Positions 28,701 to 38,402 of a stretch of 64,000 nucleotides of DNA are shown piece after piece; within the stretch, counting starts at the first letter, position 1; the number at the start of each line of letters is the position of its first letter. Below the pieces are notes generated by a model. That model was not told the origin of the DNA. It saw only the letters and a program-made list of their open reading frames with translations, and made no database searches. The stretch spans positions 4,967,339-5,031,338 of the forward strand of contig NZ_CP036292.1 in the NCBI RefSeq assembly GCF_007751715.1, written 5' to 3'. Position numbers and translations under genes: made by a program. This DNA is from Rosistilla oblonga (GTDB lineage Bacteria; Planctomycetota; Planctomycetia; Pirellulales; Pirellulaceae).

Positions 28701-30207
28701 ACGCGCCGACGTATTTTGCAACCGCCTTGCCGATCAATGCGGGTTGATCGCCAGGAGCCGACTTGGCCAGGATCTCTTGTTGCGCGGCCAACAACTCTTT
28801 CGCCAGTTGATCGACGTCGATGCCATCGTGGTCGCGGATCATCCGCGCCGCGGCCATCCGCAGCGAATCGCGACGTTGTTGAGCCCAGCGAGCCAGTTCG
28901 GCATCGATCTCTGCTAAACAGGTCGCTTCCAATTGAGCGACCGACGCTTCGACCGTGGCATCGGTGTCGCCGCGACGCCAGCCCGATTCGATCCGGCTGA
29001 GCCCTACCGCCCAACCGCTAGCGGTCTTGGGGAGCCAAGGGATCTGAGTGTCGGCGAGGTAGATTTCGCGTTGCCGCCAACCGGCGACAAGCGACGCGGG
29101 ATAGGGGCGTTCCAGGTGCGTCGACGTTCGAGCGATGGGAGCAAAGAAGAGATTGGCGCCGCCACGAATCCATTGGATCCGCTGTTCGGGACCGATCTGC
29201 GACGAGACCTCTTCGATCCGCGGCGCCGCCCATGCGATCGCTTCCTTCATCGAAATCCGTCCGTCGTGATCGGCATCGGCCGCGGCATCGCACAGCCCTT
29301 GAGTCAGCCAATAACACATCAAACTCTGCGGCGTCGCTCGCATCCCGCGAGCCGGCCCCTTATCCGAAGCGGACAACAGCAGATCGATTCCAGCCGCCTC
29401 GTTCAGCTTGTATTGTTCTTTGATCGCAAGATTCAACTGCTTCAACCGCTCCGCCGAATCGCCATCGTCGGCGACGGTCGGCCAATGCACCTCCAAGACC
29501 AGCAGCTTGTTTTCCGCGGGAGCTTTGTTCAGTTGCCCGAGCAGATCGGCCAGAGAGATCGCCGTCTCGCGACGACTGGTCGGATCGTAGCCATAGAAAT
29601 AGACCTGCCCCTGATCGATGCGAGCCATCGTGCTGACGTGCAACACAATCTGCTGTCGCGATGTGGTCTTAATCAGTGCATCGTGCCAAGACGGTGCGGG
29701 CGGCGTGGAGCTCGTTTCGACTTCCGCTTCGCTTTTTGCAGACGCCGCGTCGGGCGTCTTTCCTGCGGTGCCAGACTTCGTCGTCGCAGCAGCCTCCGGC
29801 TTCGCAGCGGGCTTCGATTCCGAAGGCGAGTCCTTTGTTTTCGATTTCGATTTTCCAGCGTCCGACTTGGTCTTGGATTCCGCAGCAGGTGTCGCAAGCT
29901 GCGGCTGAGTGTTCGCGGGGACCAGTCCCAAAAAAGGAGCGGCCAATGGCGGATGCGGCGCATCGACGCCGAAGGCTTCGTCGCCAGGCTGCAGGTACAG
30001 CGAGACCAGGACGGTGCGATGATTCGGCGACGGCAGCGAGGCAAACGCCAGAATCGTCCCTGCTAACGTCGCTAACAGACAGCTGCCGATGGCCAGTTTG
30101 CGATAGCGAGACGGCCCAGCTTGCGGCGGCCCGTTTCGCCAACGCGCGCTGCTCGCCGTCTGTTCGGTCGATGTCGGTTCGCTTGCTTCGGGTGACGTTT
30201 CGCTCAT
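25702..30207 (-). CDS. Giant membrane-anchored pseudo-caspase protein with CnaB-like C-terminus
   Basis: A 1501-aa protein with one N-terminal membrane helix (about 38-57) and a Lys/Ser/Pro/Ala-rich linker (about 105-170). Residues about 180-330 parallel the caspase-like domain of the upstream 1641-aa protein: QVYFYGYDPT aligns to its YLSAHG motif and LLVLEVHWP to its LLLDCVHF. Both catalytic positions are therefore lost (Tyr for His, Val240 for Cys). A calcium-type loop, DADHDGRISMKEA, is shared. The long middle is unrecognised and partly helical. The C-terminal 80 residues (IAGRVLEGSIAQPGLTVSL) form a carboxypeptidase-regulatory/CnaB-like sandwich. Its ATG overlaps the upstream stop (ATGA), so translation is coupled. 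Confidence 0.75.
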   Translation of the reverse strand: MSETSPEASEPTSTEQTASSARWRNGPPQAGPSRYRKLAIGSCLLATLAGTILAFASLPSPNHRTVLVSLYLQPGDEAFGVDAPHPPLAAPFLGLVPANTQPQLATPAAESKTKSDAGKSKSKTKDSPSESKPAAKPEAAATTKSGTAGKTPDAASAKSEAEVETSSTPPAPSWHDALIKTTSRQQIVLHVSTMARIDQGQVYFYGYDPTSRRETAISLADLLGQLNKAPAENKLLVLEVHWPTVADDGDSAERLKQLNLAIKEQYKLNEAAGIDLLLSASDKGPARGMRATPQSLMCYWLTQGLCDAAADADHDGRISMKEAIAWAAPRIEEVSSQIGPEQRIQWIRGGANLFFAPIARTSTHLERPYPASLVAGWRQREIYLADTQIPWLPKTASGWAVGLSRIESGWRRGDTDATVEASVAQLEATCLAEIDAELARWAQQRRDSLRMAAARMIRDHDGIDVDQLAKELLAAQQEILAKSAPGDQPALIGKAVAKYVGAFSEDQATLSLAALIRQFDRNVRVDRESLELIVAVRKAWKNPPTFPITQAIDRLLASDASDQRIAEAVRLFRIHGRLGSDPSAIAILSPRIDTATEQFVLAQRLAWNPGMTSDAEVTRQLETSLVESSAALAAEESVSLAIRRLKVASQTISTDAAVGIHWDHDRDYLIAQRRAADLIAAISKIRLGTATNSGILTGELALLRQASEALELQLQQMIQNHSDKISSSQAATAGLISATVPAAVRSRILSHPTELTLDSSEKLVSNSMMMSGAMSGQQMDATEPTVCLQNLTQQAKAIAQVASVRYRSWLNDYVAQTATVNAIPIYRKIAQQLSIAPSDAMLPVALGGDLNSLDWDDPNAKINLHYQVDLMDAVPVEFEFLASSANCIDVQPRRGTLKPDQASEIRFALSAEASGSTESFVRGIWLRLKRGDQSELIPLAMPQQPTRPAVDIDFGSTAVAIGREVTLPMWPDNQPQTLDWNLKCNDPSIAAVVVSVSSDSLGTLTSPPIACRPGTAAPIRFPAPKPQPANADGKGKAGGKQPTDADPTLIVTVSEASKGKPLGRWQVAAEVLDPREVFELGNAEFVVHPNGNNELSLQVQRSEVRLQSSESAAPEVNFRLDLDPASIQPLIDFGVSRLQVQLADGEDRSPLFAKNLRFVEGSAPHVQIPVSVNGDPGYFVLSGRFPRQASRVRLDWQQAPSIEIDAAASIVPGTPLSAVVKARRLADRDRLMVQVLAGDHRNEEVLWQSMLPTSRAIETDFASGGKQATLQVVAKRADWELAIPTHFGTGEHRLRVVTVDTIGNQGVTGEHPFLLDDAVPDEVYARGESIADKTTVRIQMQPNPSGVASVSVVPVSATTDAKVKPMQAQRSDSGDSAWQLDWPKALPVPEQLELTILTNAGKSDECVVALPVQVIQPIGRIAGRVLEGSIAQPGLTVSLTDAKGKPVAKIETADDGSYAFSVPPGKYNLAVEKPATQRSAKAEVDARLQTTTTTDLSLLRT

Positions 30208-33200
30208 CGATCCACTCCAGAAAACGCAACGCGTGCGGCGCCCGGCGATCGGTGCTGGGTGACGCTGTTGGGCGTTGGTTTGTCGTCAAAGATCACCTTG
30301 CCGCCGGCCCGCTCGGCGTTGCTGTTCACGCGATCGACAAGAATCAATTCGACCGATTGCAGCGTTCGTTCGACATCCTCGCTGGTGACCGGCCACTGCC
30401 GCAGCGTGAATTCACCCAACTCGGTAAAGCACTGTTCGTCTTGTCCCTCGAACGCGAGGCCGCTGGTTCGCACTCGGAATGCCATTCGCCGCGGGCCGCT
30501 GCCTCGCAGCACCAAGCAGGGTTGCGGGTGAAGTGCCCCGCTGCGGTCGGCGACATCGTGCGTTTCGATCGTCGCCGATTTCAGTCGGACTTCCCCTTCG
30601 CTCAACTGCCAACTCGCGGGAGCCAAGTCTTTCAGATGCCAGAAGTCTTGGTTCCGCACCAACGCTCCCACGGAATTCGCTTTGCGATCGCTGGTCCAGA
30701 CCTGGAACTGAGGCTTGCCGGCGCCGGTGGCTTGGACCGCGATGTCATAGCTGTCGCAAGAGAGATCGTGATTCTGCTGCCAGCGGATCGGCAGTTTTTT
30801 ACCGCCGTCGCGAGCTTCGATCCATAGTTCGCTGGGCCGTTGGATCGCCAACTTGCCGTCGGATGCTGGAGCCCACAGCAGCAATCGACGCGCGGCGATT
30901 CCCGTCGCGGAGATCGGTTGCGGTGTCAGCGCGATCGTCCAGCGACCGCTCTGCCGCTGCGGCGTCCCAATAAATTGCTTATCGATCGTCGGCCATAAGT
31001 GAAGCGATCCGCTGGCGGTTCGATCCAACACCAATTGATCGCCATCGGTCAGTTCGATCATCGATCCGCTGCCAGAACGATCCGTCGACGCGGTGTATAG
31101 ACCAGCGTCCAACTGAGGTGTCCAACTGGCGGCCGCATGTTCGGGGCTGATCGGCACCGTGGCCAGAGTCGCCTTGTCGGCGGAAGGCTCCGCGGCGGCG
31201 TGTCGAATCGAGATCGGCGTTTCGACAGTCAACATCTTCGACATCGCTGCGGCGAGCTCGGAGGCTTGGTCGGCGGTCACAAAACGGCCCGCCGGAAGCA
31301 GGTGTTCCACGGTGGCTAGTTGTTTTTCAGTCGCCGTTTTTTCGGCGTCGTCGACACGGAAACCAATCACGTTGACAGTGATTCCGGTCCCGTTGAACTG
31401 CTTGCGGATCCACTGTTCGGGCGTCAGTTTTAATGGATTGGCAACGGCATCGTTTGCGATCCGGTTGTCGGCTCCATCGGTGACCACGACCAAACTGCGA
31501 ACCCCTTCGAGATCGCGAAGATCGTTCGACGCGGCGAGCATCGCGGCTAGCAGCGGCGATTCGTTCCAAGGTTCCACGTGCGGATAACTGATCGCGTCGA
31601 TCAGGTTCTGCCGCAGCGAACGATCGTGCGGGTTCCAAACGACCGGTGCTTGGATCCGGCGGATCGAACGTTCGGCGGGGGTGACCGTTTTGGCTTCTCC
31701 CACCGCGGCTCCAAAAGTCCAGACGCTCAACTTGATTCCGCTGGGCAGATCATCCAACAGCGTTTCGACGGCGGTGACCGCGTGTGCGTATTTTGTGTTG
31801 GGACCAAACGCTTCGCCGCGAGCCGCTCCCATGCTGCCAGAGCAATCCAACACCAACGCGATCGCGCCGGCCGATGCATGATCGGCGTGCGTCGCCGATC
31901 GGATTGCGATTCGCCCGCCCAGAGGCTTCGGATTTTGGACGACATGGACGTCGGGAGTCGATGCGATCGTGGCGGCGAGAGTTTCCGTCAGCTGTCGGCC
32001 GCGGAAGTAGCCGTGGACCTGGATCTTAGCGCGGGGCTCTTTCGAACCTGGCACGCGTTCCAGGTGCACGATCAAGTTGTCCGTTGCGGTGGACTTCCCC
32101 GAACCGGTCGATTTAGTCGGCTGGATCAGCGGTCGGCAGACGCGACTTCCGGCGGTCGGTTGCGTCGCTTGCAAGCACCCCTCGGCTTCGACCCAGATCG
32201 TAACAAAGCCTTCGGCGCCCCGTTTCATCGTGCGAACGCCCGCGGTGAATTGATCCTGCCGCTGCGTCGTCCAGATCAATTCGCTGGGCAAGTGGATCGA
32301 GACGGCGGATTGCGGATTGTGGACCAGAGGTGAACTGGGAACCGTCACGCGTGGACTGAGCGAAGCGATGTCACCCGCCAACAGCTCGGCGACTCGCGCG
32401 AAATAGGCAGGTCCCTCGGCGCGTAACGACCAATAGCCGTCGGCGACAAAGCGGTTCGTCTGCCAAGCGAGGAAGTTTGCGAACAGGTACTTCTGTTGTA
32501 CGGTGACAAACTGGCGACTGTCGAACGGCGCGATCGCGGCCATCCGATCCAACAACGCCAACCGGCGTTGCAGTTGTTCCTGTTCGTCGGCGGTCTGGCG
32601 TTTGATCGGCGTCGTGATCAGCCGCAGGGCTTCGGTTTCGCGGATCCCGATTTGATATCCGGCAATCGCCAACGCGTCCCACCACTTCGAATCGGTAGCG
32701 AAGACTTGCAAGCGATGATCGACTTCCGCCCAGGTTTCGAATTCCCCGGCGACCAGCGAATCAAACATTGGTGCGGACCAACCGCAGAGAGCCAAGTGGC
32801 CTCGACGTGCCGCAGCCGATTGGATCGAAGCCACGGCGATCGACAGATCCTCCGCGACCGGCGTGTGCATCGTCGCATCGGCACCGGCCGACAATCGGCA
32901 CAAACTCTCCCACGCCGATCGCCGCGTGGCGGCATCGCTCCCCACGACGTCCAGCGCCGCAAGCATCGGGGGCATCGATTGCGCAGGTTGCGACAAGACG
33001 TTGGTTTGCCAAGCGTTGATCCGTTTTCCGAGCGTATCGAATCGGTCGTGATACTGTTGAGTCAACGATTGCAGTTTCGACAACGTTGCCGTCCGCTGCG
33101 TCGAGTTCGCCGGAACCTCTTTTTTCAGAATCGCATCGATTTGATCGACGGTTTGATACAGCGAGGCGACGTCGCGAAGATCGCGGCTGTTGTCGCTGTC

Positions 33201-35129
33201 GATGCTGGCGATCAATTCGCACAGTCGCGCCAGTTGTTGACCGCCCCGATGGACGATCGATTGAGCGGTGTTGACGACGCGACCGATTTGATCGACGCGA
33301 GCGTATCCCTTTTCGGCGGCGTCCAAAGATCGCTGGGCGCGTTGCCTCGCCTCCTGTTCACCAAACAACAGATCTCCAGCGAATCGGCGTTGTTGATCGC
33401 TCGACGCAATCTCCGCTTCGACCCAAGAAACCAATTCGGGCGACCACCACAAACCGTCGTTGGCGACACGATCACTGCGGGTGCTCAACTCCAGAAACCG
33501 AGCGATCCGCGTCGCGTCACTCGATCCAAGCGGTTCGGATGGCAGATCGCGAGCGAGAAACTGCAACACGCGTCCCAGTTGAGGAATCGGTTGCAACGGA
33601 TCGGTGACCGCAGCGACGAGAGCCGATGCGGATTGTAAGCGTTTGCGATCGACCGATACCTCCGCGCGGAAGGCGGCTACGGTTTGTTCGGACAATCGTT
33701 GGATGACAGTTCGCCGCAGGAAGGCGACGTCGGCCGCACTCGACTGCGACGAAGCGATGCTCAACCAATGGTCGGTCGCGTCGTCCAGGGACATTCCCGA
33801 CAAGACCGCGGCCAATTGATCGGCGTTCTGTTGCCGCTCGGACGTGACTTCGAAACCGATCATCTCGGGCGATAAGACACCGGCCCGACAGGCGATCGAA
33901 TCGAACCGCGTTGGTTTTTGCAACGTTTTGGCGAGATCGCCCAGATGCTCGTTCAGCATCCCCGCCGCACTGCTGCATCCAGCGCGTTCGAAGTGCTCGT
34001 AACGCAACAGCGTCCGTTCGAACCGACGCCACGTCGCGGGCGATTTGGCAGCCGGATGCAATTGTTGCTTGACCATTTCATCGTAACGCGACCACCACTT
34101 ATCGATCCGGTCGTTGTTCGTTGGAGAGACGAAAGCGGGGATGTCGATCGCTGGCGTCTTGTCGGGGAACAGACCAAGGTTACGCGTGCGGTTCTCTCCC
34201 TCTTTCCCCAGCGGCAGCAAAACGGGATGTTGTGGTTGTTGGCAGACTTTGGCGGACCAAGCAGTCGCTCGATCGGCGGCGCAACGATGAACTTCCAACA
34301 GATCGATCCAACCATCGCGATCGAGATCTTTCGCCAAACCGTTCAACGCATCGACCAGAGCGTCGCCCCAGTTCGTGATGCCGGCAGCAGGATTGATCCA
34401 CGATTGTTGATGGATATCGCTGGACATCACGACAACTAGATTGGGAATCGCTTGGATCACAGAATCGAGGTCGCGCATCTGGCGAGCGAAGTCGTTCAAC
34501 AGGATCCCCAACGACTCGTGCGATTGGAAGTGGACACAGTCCAACAGCAGCACTTTCTTTTGGCTCGCGGGAAACTTCGCAATCTGATCCAGCAGGTCTT
34601 TGACCGGATAGGCGTCATCAGACGATTGAGCGTCGGCGGCCAACAGCGCAGGCCCCTGCGGCGTATGGATCCCGTGGGCCGACAGATAGATCAGCGAAAT
34701 GGCGGCATCGCGATCGGTGCTGATTCGATCGAAGGCGCTGCGATTAGAAAGTTCCAACGGCGGCCGAGCCAGTTGGATATCGCGGCGGAGCCCCACATCG
34801 CCTCCGGTCACCCAGGCGGACAGTCGCCCGATCGCGCGGTCTCCCATCGCATTGGGAGGCAGATCGAGATTGGCGTGATAATCGGTGCTGGCCAACATCA
34901 CGCAGACCTGTGGCGCCCGACCGATACTAGTGGTCGCCCAGGTCAGCACCGCGGTCAGCGCGGTGGCCGCGAAGACACCGCCGATCAACAGATTCCAACG
35001 ACTGGACCATTGCCAGCCGCGGCGACCGCTGCGACTGGAGTGCCATGATGCGATCGGATCGATCGGAGCCGTGCGTCGGGTTGGTGGCAACAACGGCGCA
35101 TCGGATGATCCTTCGGCGCTAGACGACAT
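30204..35129 (-). CDS. Giant membrane protein with caspase-like and vWA domains
   Basis: A 1641-aa protein; ATG 35129 is preferred to the TTG at 35141. One membrane helix spans about 47-66. Residues about 72-285 look like a caspase-type peptidase: YLSAHG (His152, Gly153) and VLLLDCVHF (Cys198) form an apparent His/Cys dyad, followed by DLDRDGWID, a calcium-type loop (268-276). A long helical middle follows. A von Willebrand A domain spans about 1080-1280 with MIDAS motif DCSGSMG near residue 1095 and TDGADN later. The tail is beta-rich. It is divergent from the VgrG/PAAR operon and coupled to the pseudo-caspase gene. Protease activity is inferred from motifs only. Confidence 0.75.
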   Translation of the reverse strand: MSSSAEGSSDAPLLPPTRRTAPIDPIASWHSSRSGRRGWQWSSRWNLLIGGVFAATALTAVLTWATTSIGRAPQVCVMLASTDYHANLDLPPNAMGDRAIGRLSAWVTGGDVGLRRDIQLARPPLELSNRSAFDRISTDRDAAISLIYLSAHGIHTPQGPALLAADAQSSDDAYPVKDLLDQIAKFPASQKKVLLLDCVHFQSHESLGILLNDFARQMRDLDSVIQAIPNLVVVMSSDIHQQSWINPAAGITNWGDALVDALNGLAKDLDRDGWIDLLEVHRCAADRATAWSAKVCQQPQHPVLLPLGKEGENRTRNLGLFPDKTPAIDIPAFVSPTNNDRIDKWWSRYDEMVKQQLHPAAKSPATWRRFERTLLRYEHFERAGCSSAAGMLNEHLGDLAKTLQKPTRFDSIACRAGVLSPEMIGFEVTSERQQNADQLAAVLSGMSLDDATDHWLSIASSQSSAADVAFLRRTVIQRLSEQTVAAFRAEVSVDRKRLQSASALVAAVTDPLQPIPQLGRVLQFLARDLPSEPLGSSDATRIARFLELSTRSDRVANDGLWWSPELVSWVEAEIASSDQQRRFAGDLLFGEQEARQRAQRSLDAAEKGYARVDQIGRVVNTAQSIVHRGGQQLARLCELIASIDSDNSRDLRDVASLYQTVDQIDAILKKEVPANSTQRTATLSKLQSLTQQYHDRFDTLGKRINAWQTNVLSQPAQSMPPMLAALDVVGSDAATRRSAWESLCRLSAGADATMHTPVAEDLSIAVASIQSAAARRGHLALCGWSAPMFDSLVAGEFETWAEVDHRLQVFATDSKWWDALAIAGYQIGIRETEALRLITTPIKRQTADEQEQLQRRLALLDRMAAIAPFDSRQFVTVQQKYLFANFLAWQTNRFVADGYWSLRAEGPAYFARVAELLAGDIASLSPRVTVPSSPLVHNPQSAVSIHLPSELIWTTQRQDQFTAGVRTMKRGAEGFVTIWVEAEGCLQATQPTAGSRVCRPLIQPTKSTGSGKSTATDNLIVHLERVPGSKEPRAKIQVHGYFRGRQLTETLAATIASTPDVHVVQNPKPLGGRIAIRSATHADHASAGAIALVLDCSGSMGAARGEAFGPNTKYAHAVTAVETLLDDLPSGIKLSVWTFGAAVGEAKTVTPAERSIRRIQAPVVWNPHDRSLRQNLIDAISYPHVEPWNESPLLAAMLAASNDLRDLEGVRSLVVVTDGADNRIANDAVANPLKLTPEQWIRKQFNGTGITVNVIGFRVDDAEKTATEKQLATVEHLLPAGRFVTADQASELAAAMSKMLTVETPISIRHAAAEPSADKATLATVPISPEHAAASWTPQLDAGLYTASTDRSGSGSMIELTDGDQLVLDRTASGSLHLWPTIDKQFIGTPQRQSGRWTIALTPQPISATGIAARRLLLWAPASDGKLAIQRPSELWIEARDGGKKLPIRWQQNHDLSCDSYDIAVQATGAGKPQFQVWTSDRKANSVGALVRNQDFWHLKDLAPASWQLSEGEVRLKSATIETHDVADRSGALHPQPCLVLRGSGPRRMAFRVRTSGLAFEGQDEQCFTELGEFTLRQWPVTSEDVERTLQSVELILVDRVNSNAERAGGKVIFDDKPTPNSVTQHRSPGAARVAFSGVDR

Positions 35130-35558
35130 ACAGGGCCCCAAGAGTATTTAAGTTGGAAAGACAGGCGAGACGTATCGGTGGGATCGCAAACAGTCGTGCA
35201 GCCCGACTCCGTCGCAAAACCTGTTCGCGCATCGTGCGGCCACGTTTCATTGCCCACTGGCCATACGATGCCGCACAAACATAACCTCGAAAAACGTGCC
35301 ATAAAAAATTCTTGCCTGATTCGGCAGCTTTTCCCAACCGCCGCGCGCCGCACAACCGGCAACCTTCGCGCAGCAGGAACGGTCGAGTCAAATTCCGCAC
35401 ACAACGACGAGATTGAGCTGACCCTGGCAAGCCCCAGCCGCCGATGCGCCCCATCGGGCAATGTATCGACACTGTCCACTTCGGCCTAAGGAGAGGCTGG
35501 ATGTTTGTGGCAGGGATTGCCGATCGAGCACAACAATTCGATCTCAGGTAGCCCAGCA
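35130..35558. other. Divergent intergenic region between the caspase-like pair and the vgrG operon
   Basis: About 430 bases with no credible gene; it must contain promoters for both the minus-strand giant genes and the plus-strand spike operon. An A-rich stretch near 35300 (CCATAAAAAATTCTTGCC) is the most AT-rich part. I could not identify matched -35/-10 boxes or an operator by eye. Confidence 0.4.
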
Positions 35559-38291
35559 ATGCCCTTCGATTCGCCGCTCACTCCAGTGCAGACTCGCATC
35601 CATCTGCACTCTAGCCTCGGAGTGGACCGATTTCGCTTGACCGAAATTCGCGGTCGCGAGCGGATCAGTGGGCTCTACAGTTTCCGGCTGAAACTGCGTA
35701 CGCATCGCCACGACCCGGTGACGTTAGACCAATTCACCGGGCTGGCTGCGATGGCCAGTTTCCAGTTGCCCGATCCTCACTGGTTGTCGGTCGTCGCCGC
35801 CGACGGTGCCCCCGCAACACGCGACTTCTGCGGGATCCTGTCGCACGTCTCCTACGACCACAGCGACGATCGCGACCGCTACTTCACAGCGATCCTTCGT
35901 CCGCGACTGTGGCAACTGGGACTCAACCGTCGCTTCCGGATGTTCAGCCAACAGACGACTCGCACAATCGTCAGCACGGTCCTGGGCAGCATGAACGTTC
36001 AGTGGCGATTGGCGAACGACACCAAGCTGCACAATTACTGCGTGCAGTACGGCGAAAGCGATTTTGCTTTCGTCAGCCGCTTGCTCGAAGCGGACGGCTT
36101 GTTCTACTTCTTCGAACACCAATACAAAGGTCAAGCTGTCGATCCCAAAGAGCGTACCGAACGCCTGGTGATCACCGACAGCATCGACGCAGCCAATTCG
36201 CCGCCGCCTTCCTCCTCTGGCGATTCCGCGAGCGAAGCATCATCGGACACGTCGGCCCCGGCCACTCCCATCTACCGATTCGACAACGTCGGTGGAGGTG
36301 TTCGCGATTCGATGCGGGTGCGGCGTTGGGTCGCCACGCGTCAGTTGGTTCCCGAGACAAGCCGTTCGTTGGACCGACACTTCCAACGCCCCAGTTCGCT
36401 GGCCGACAGCTCTCATACGATCGACGGCGCGACGGCCTCGGACGCGAGCACTTGGATGTGTTATCCATCGGGCATCGCCCCTCGAGTCGACAACATCACT
36501 CCATCTGGTGACGACCGCGATCAATTAAAGGATCTCGACCCGTGGGCCGAATCGGATGCCAAGATTCGTGCGGCGCGACTGCACTACCAGGTCGATCGGT
36601 TCCGCGGCGCGGGCGATATCGCGACGATGAGCCCGGGCAAGAAGTTTCAACTGGTACGCGATCGAGTTCCCGATTCGAGCGAGTATTACTTGACGCAAGT
36701 CGAACATCTGGTGCGGTTGGCGACGGGACAACACAGTGGTCCCCACAGTGCCGAATTGACCTATAAGAACCGCTTCCGCTGCAGTTCGGTTGCGGTTCCC
36801 TACCGTCCGGCGCTGAAGACCGCTAAACCGAGGATCGACGGTGTGGTTCCGGCGACGGTTGTCGCTGACAATTCGCAAAAAGACGATCAGGTTTGCGTCG
36901 ACAAATATGGCCGCGTGAAGGTTGTCTTCCCCTGGCAAACCGGCACATCGGATCCGAGTTGTTGGGTACGTGTCGGCCAATTTTGGGCCGGGCCGCGTTG
37001 GGGTGCATTTTTCTGGCCGCGAGTGGATCATGAAGTGATCGTCGCTTTTGAGCATGGCGATCCCGATCGGCCGATCATCGTAGGGAGCGTCTACAACGCC
37101 AACAACATGCCGCCGCTAACGCTCCCTTCGCTGAAGCTCTCGTGCGGCATTCACTCCTGTTCGCACAAGGGAAACCCGGTCAACAACACCAGCACCGTCG
37201 TATTCCATGACAAACAGGGAGCCGAATATTTGGAACTGCATTCGGAGACCTATCACAGCATCAGCAGCGAGACGACCGAAGTGAAATGGTCGGCGGGCAA
37301 GGAGATCCAATTCAAGGGACACCATTGGTTGTTCGACGCGATCGGCGGCAGCGGCGGCGGCGGCAACAACATGAGTGGCGATGACGACGGAGCCGATGCG
37401 GTATTTAAGGACAGTGGTGGAGATTCGGACTCGGGGTTCAGCGCTACCGAGATGCTCCAGAGCATTTTCATGGCCGACGATAAGGGCGAGATCGACTTTA
37501 CCGTGGGCGATTCGTTTTCGAAGACCTTTGGCGGATCTTACGCGAGCAAATATGGTTGCAACATTTCGATGGTCTGCGACCCCATGGATTTCTTCGAGTT
37601 CCTGGCCGACAAGATTGGTGAGCGTGCTCCCACCGCTGGCATGCTTCTCAACCCTCTGCTCCCTCTGCTGTTTGGTGCTGGAGGACAGGGGCTGACGACA
37701 TTTGGAGGCAAAAGCAATCTGCATTACGGTACGGCTGTCGAATCTCATCGCGGATACAAAATCACCAAGATGCTACCGACTCCGAAGGAACCTGCAGTGA
37801 GGTTTTCCAAAGGAAATGAAACACCCGTCGACGCTCCTGCAACGACAGCATGTGAAATCGCCGTAGCGTTGCTGTTGATCATGGACCTGTTGGTAATGTT
37901 GTTAACCAAAGCGGCTGTCTCCCACCAGGGAAGTCACTGGCAAGGGTTCGTCAAGTTCAGCGAGATCTGGACGTTTAATCTCCTGCCACGATTGCAGGGC
38001 CTGCTGATCTTTGTCGAATCGACCGAGGCGAAGGTGGACGATGCAAGTTCCTCCGTGCAGGATAGCGTCGACGATAGCCAACGGGCGGTGGAACGATCCG
38101 CGCGCGTTCTCGAAACGACTGATTCGTCGTCGACCGAAAGCAATGAGGCAGCGGGCGGTGAAATCGAAAACGCGGAATCGTCGGTGGTTAACAGCGAACG
38201 AAAACTCGAACGGGTTGTTTCCGATGACGAAGACGATGATGACGAAGAGGATGGCGGCGCATCCGATGGTGGCGAATCCGATGGCGGTTAA
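35559..38291 (+). CDS. vgrG: VgrG-type spike protein with unusual C-terminal extension
   Basis: A 910-aa VgrG. The start at 35559 begins just before the conserved N-terminal domain. Residues about 15-395 form the gp27-like/GPD region (FRLTEIRGRERISGLYSF, then CVQYGESDFAFVSRLLEADG). The gp5-like OB fold follows at about 430-510: DKYGRVKVVFPW and WVRVGQFWAGPRWGAFFWPR. A Gly/Asp-rich linker (about 590-625) leads to an extension absent from canonical VgrG. It contains a hydrophobic segment at about 764-787 (IAVALLLIMDLLVMLL) and a highly acidic Asp/Gly-rich tail. A beta-solenoid needle protein, PAAR and C39 peptidase genes follow. The extension could be an effector domain or adaptor platform. Confidence 0.9.
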   Translation: MPFDSPLTPVQTRIHLHSSLGVDRFRLTEIRGRERISGLYSFRLKLRTHRHDPVTLDQFTGLAAMASFQLPDPHWLSVVAADGAPATRDFCGILSHVSYDHSDDRDRYFTAILRPRLWQLGLNRRFRMFSQQTTRTIVSTVLGSMNVQWRLANDTKLHNYCVQYGESDFAFVSRLLEADGLFYFFEHQYKGQAVDPKERTERLVITDSIDAANSPPPSSSGDSASEASSDTSAPATPIYRFDNVGGGVRDSMRVRRWVATRQLVPETSRSLDRHFQRPSSLADSSHTIDGATASDASTWMCYPSGIAPRVDNITPSGDDRDQLKDLDPWAESDAKIRAARLHYQVDRFRGAGDIATMSPGKKFQLVRDRVPDSSEYYLTQVEHLVRLATGQHSGPHSAELTYKNRFRCSSVAVPYRPALKTAKPRIDGVVPATVVADNSQKDDQVCVDKYGRVKVVFPWQTGTSDPSCWVRVGQFWAGPRWGAFFWPRVDHEVIVAFEHGDPDRPIIVGSVYNANNMPPLTLPSLKLSCGIHSCSHKGNPVNNTSTVVFHDKQGAEYLELHSETYHSISSETTEVKWSAGKEIQFKGHHWLFDAIGGSGGGGNNMSGDDDGADAVFKDSGGDSDSGFSATEMLQSIFMADDKGEIDFTVGDSFSKTFGGSYASKYGCNISMVCDPMDFFEFLADKIGERAPTAGMLLNPLLPLLFGAGGQGLTTFGGKSNLHYGTAVESHRGYKITKMLPTPKEPAVRFSKGNETPVDAPATTACEIAVALLLIMDLLVMLLTKAAVSHQGSHWQGFVKFSEIWTFNLLPRLQGLLIFVESTEAKVDDASSSVQDSVDDSQRAVERSARVLETTDSSSTESNEAAGGEIENAESSVVNSERKLERVVSDDEDDDDEEDGGASDGGESDGG

Positions 38292-38402
38292 TCCGATGGT
38301 GGCTCATGATCGGGTGCTGCTGCAACCTAGAAACATTCGAGTGCCAGCGAACCTACAGAAGATTCTGATTCAAATTACGCGGCAAAACACAAAGGGTTAA
38401 CA

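Noticed and set aside
28933-30066. Long plus-strand open frame inside the pseudo-caspase gene
   Set aside because: Arg-rich shadow with no domain; the minus-strand frame is continuous and has coherent domains.
32496-33638. 380-codon plus-strand frame inside the caspase/vWA gene
   Set aside because: Shadow frame; composition is Arg/Gln/Ser-rich with no recognisable start or motif.
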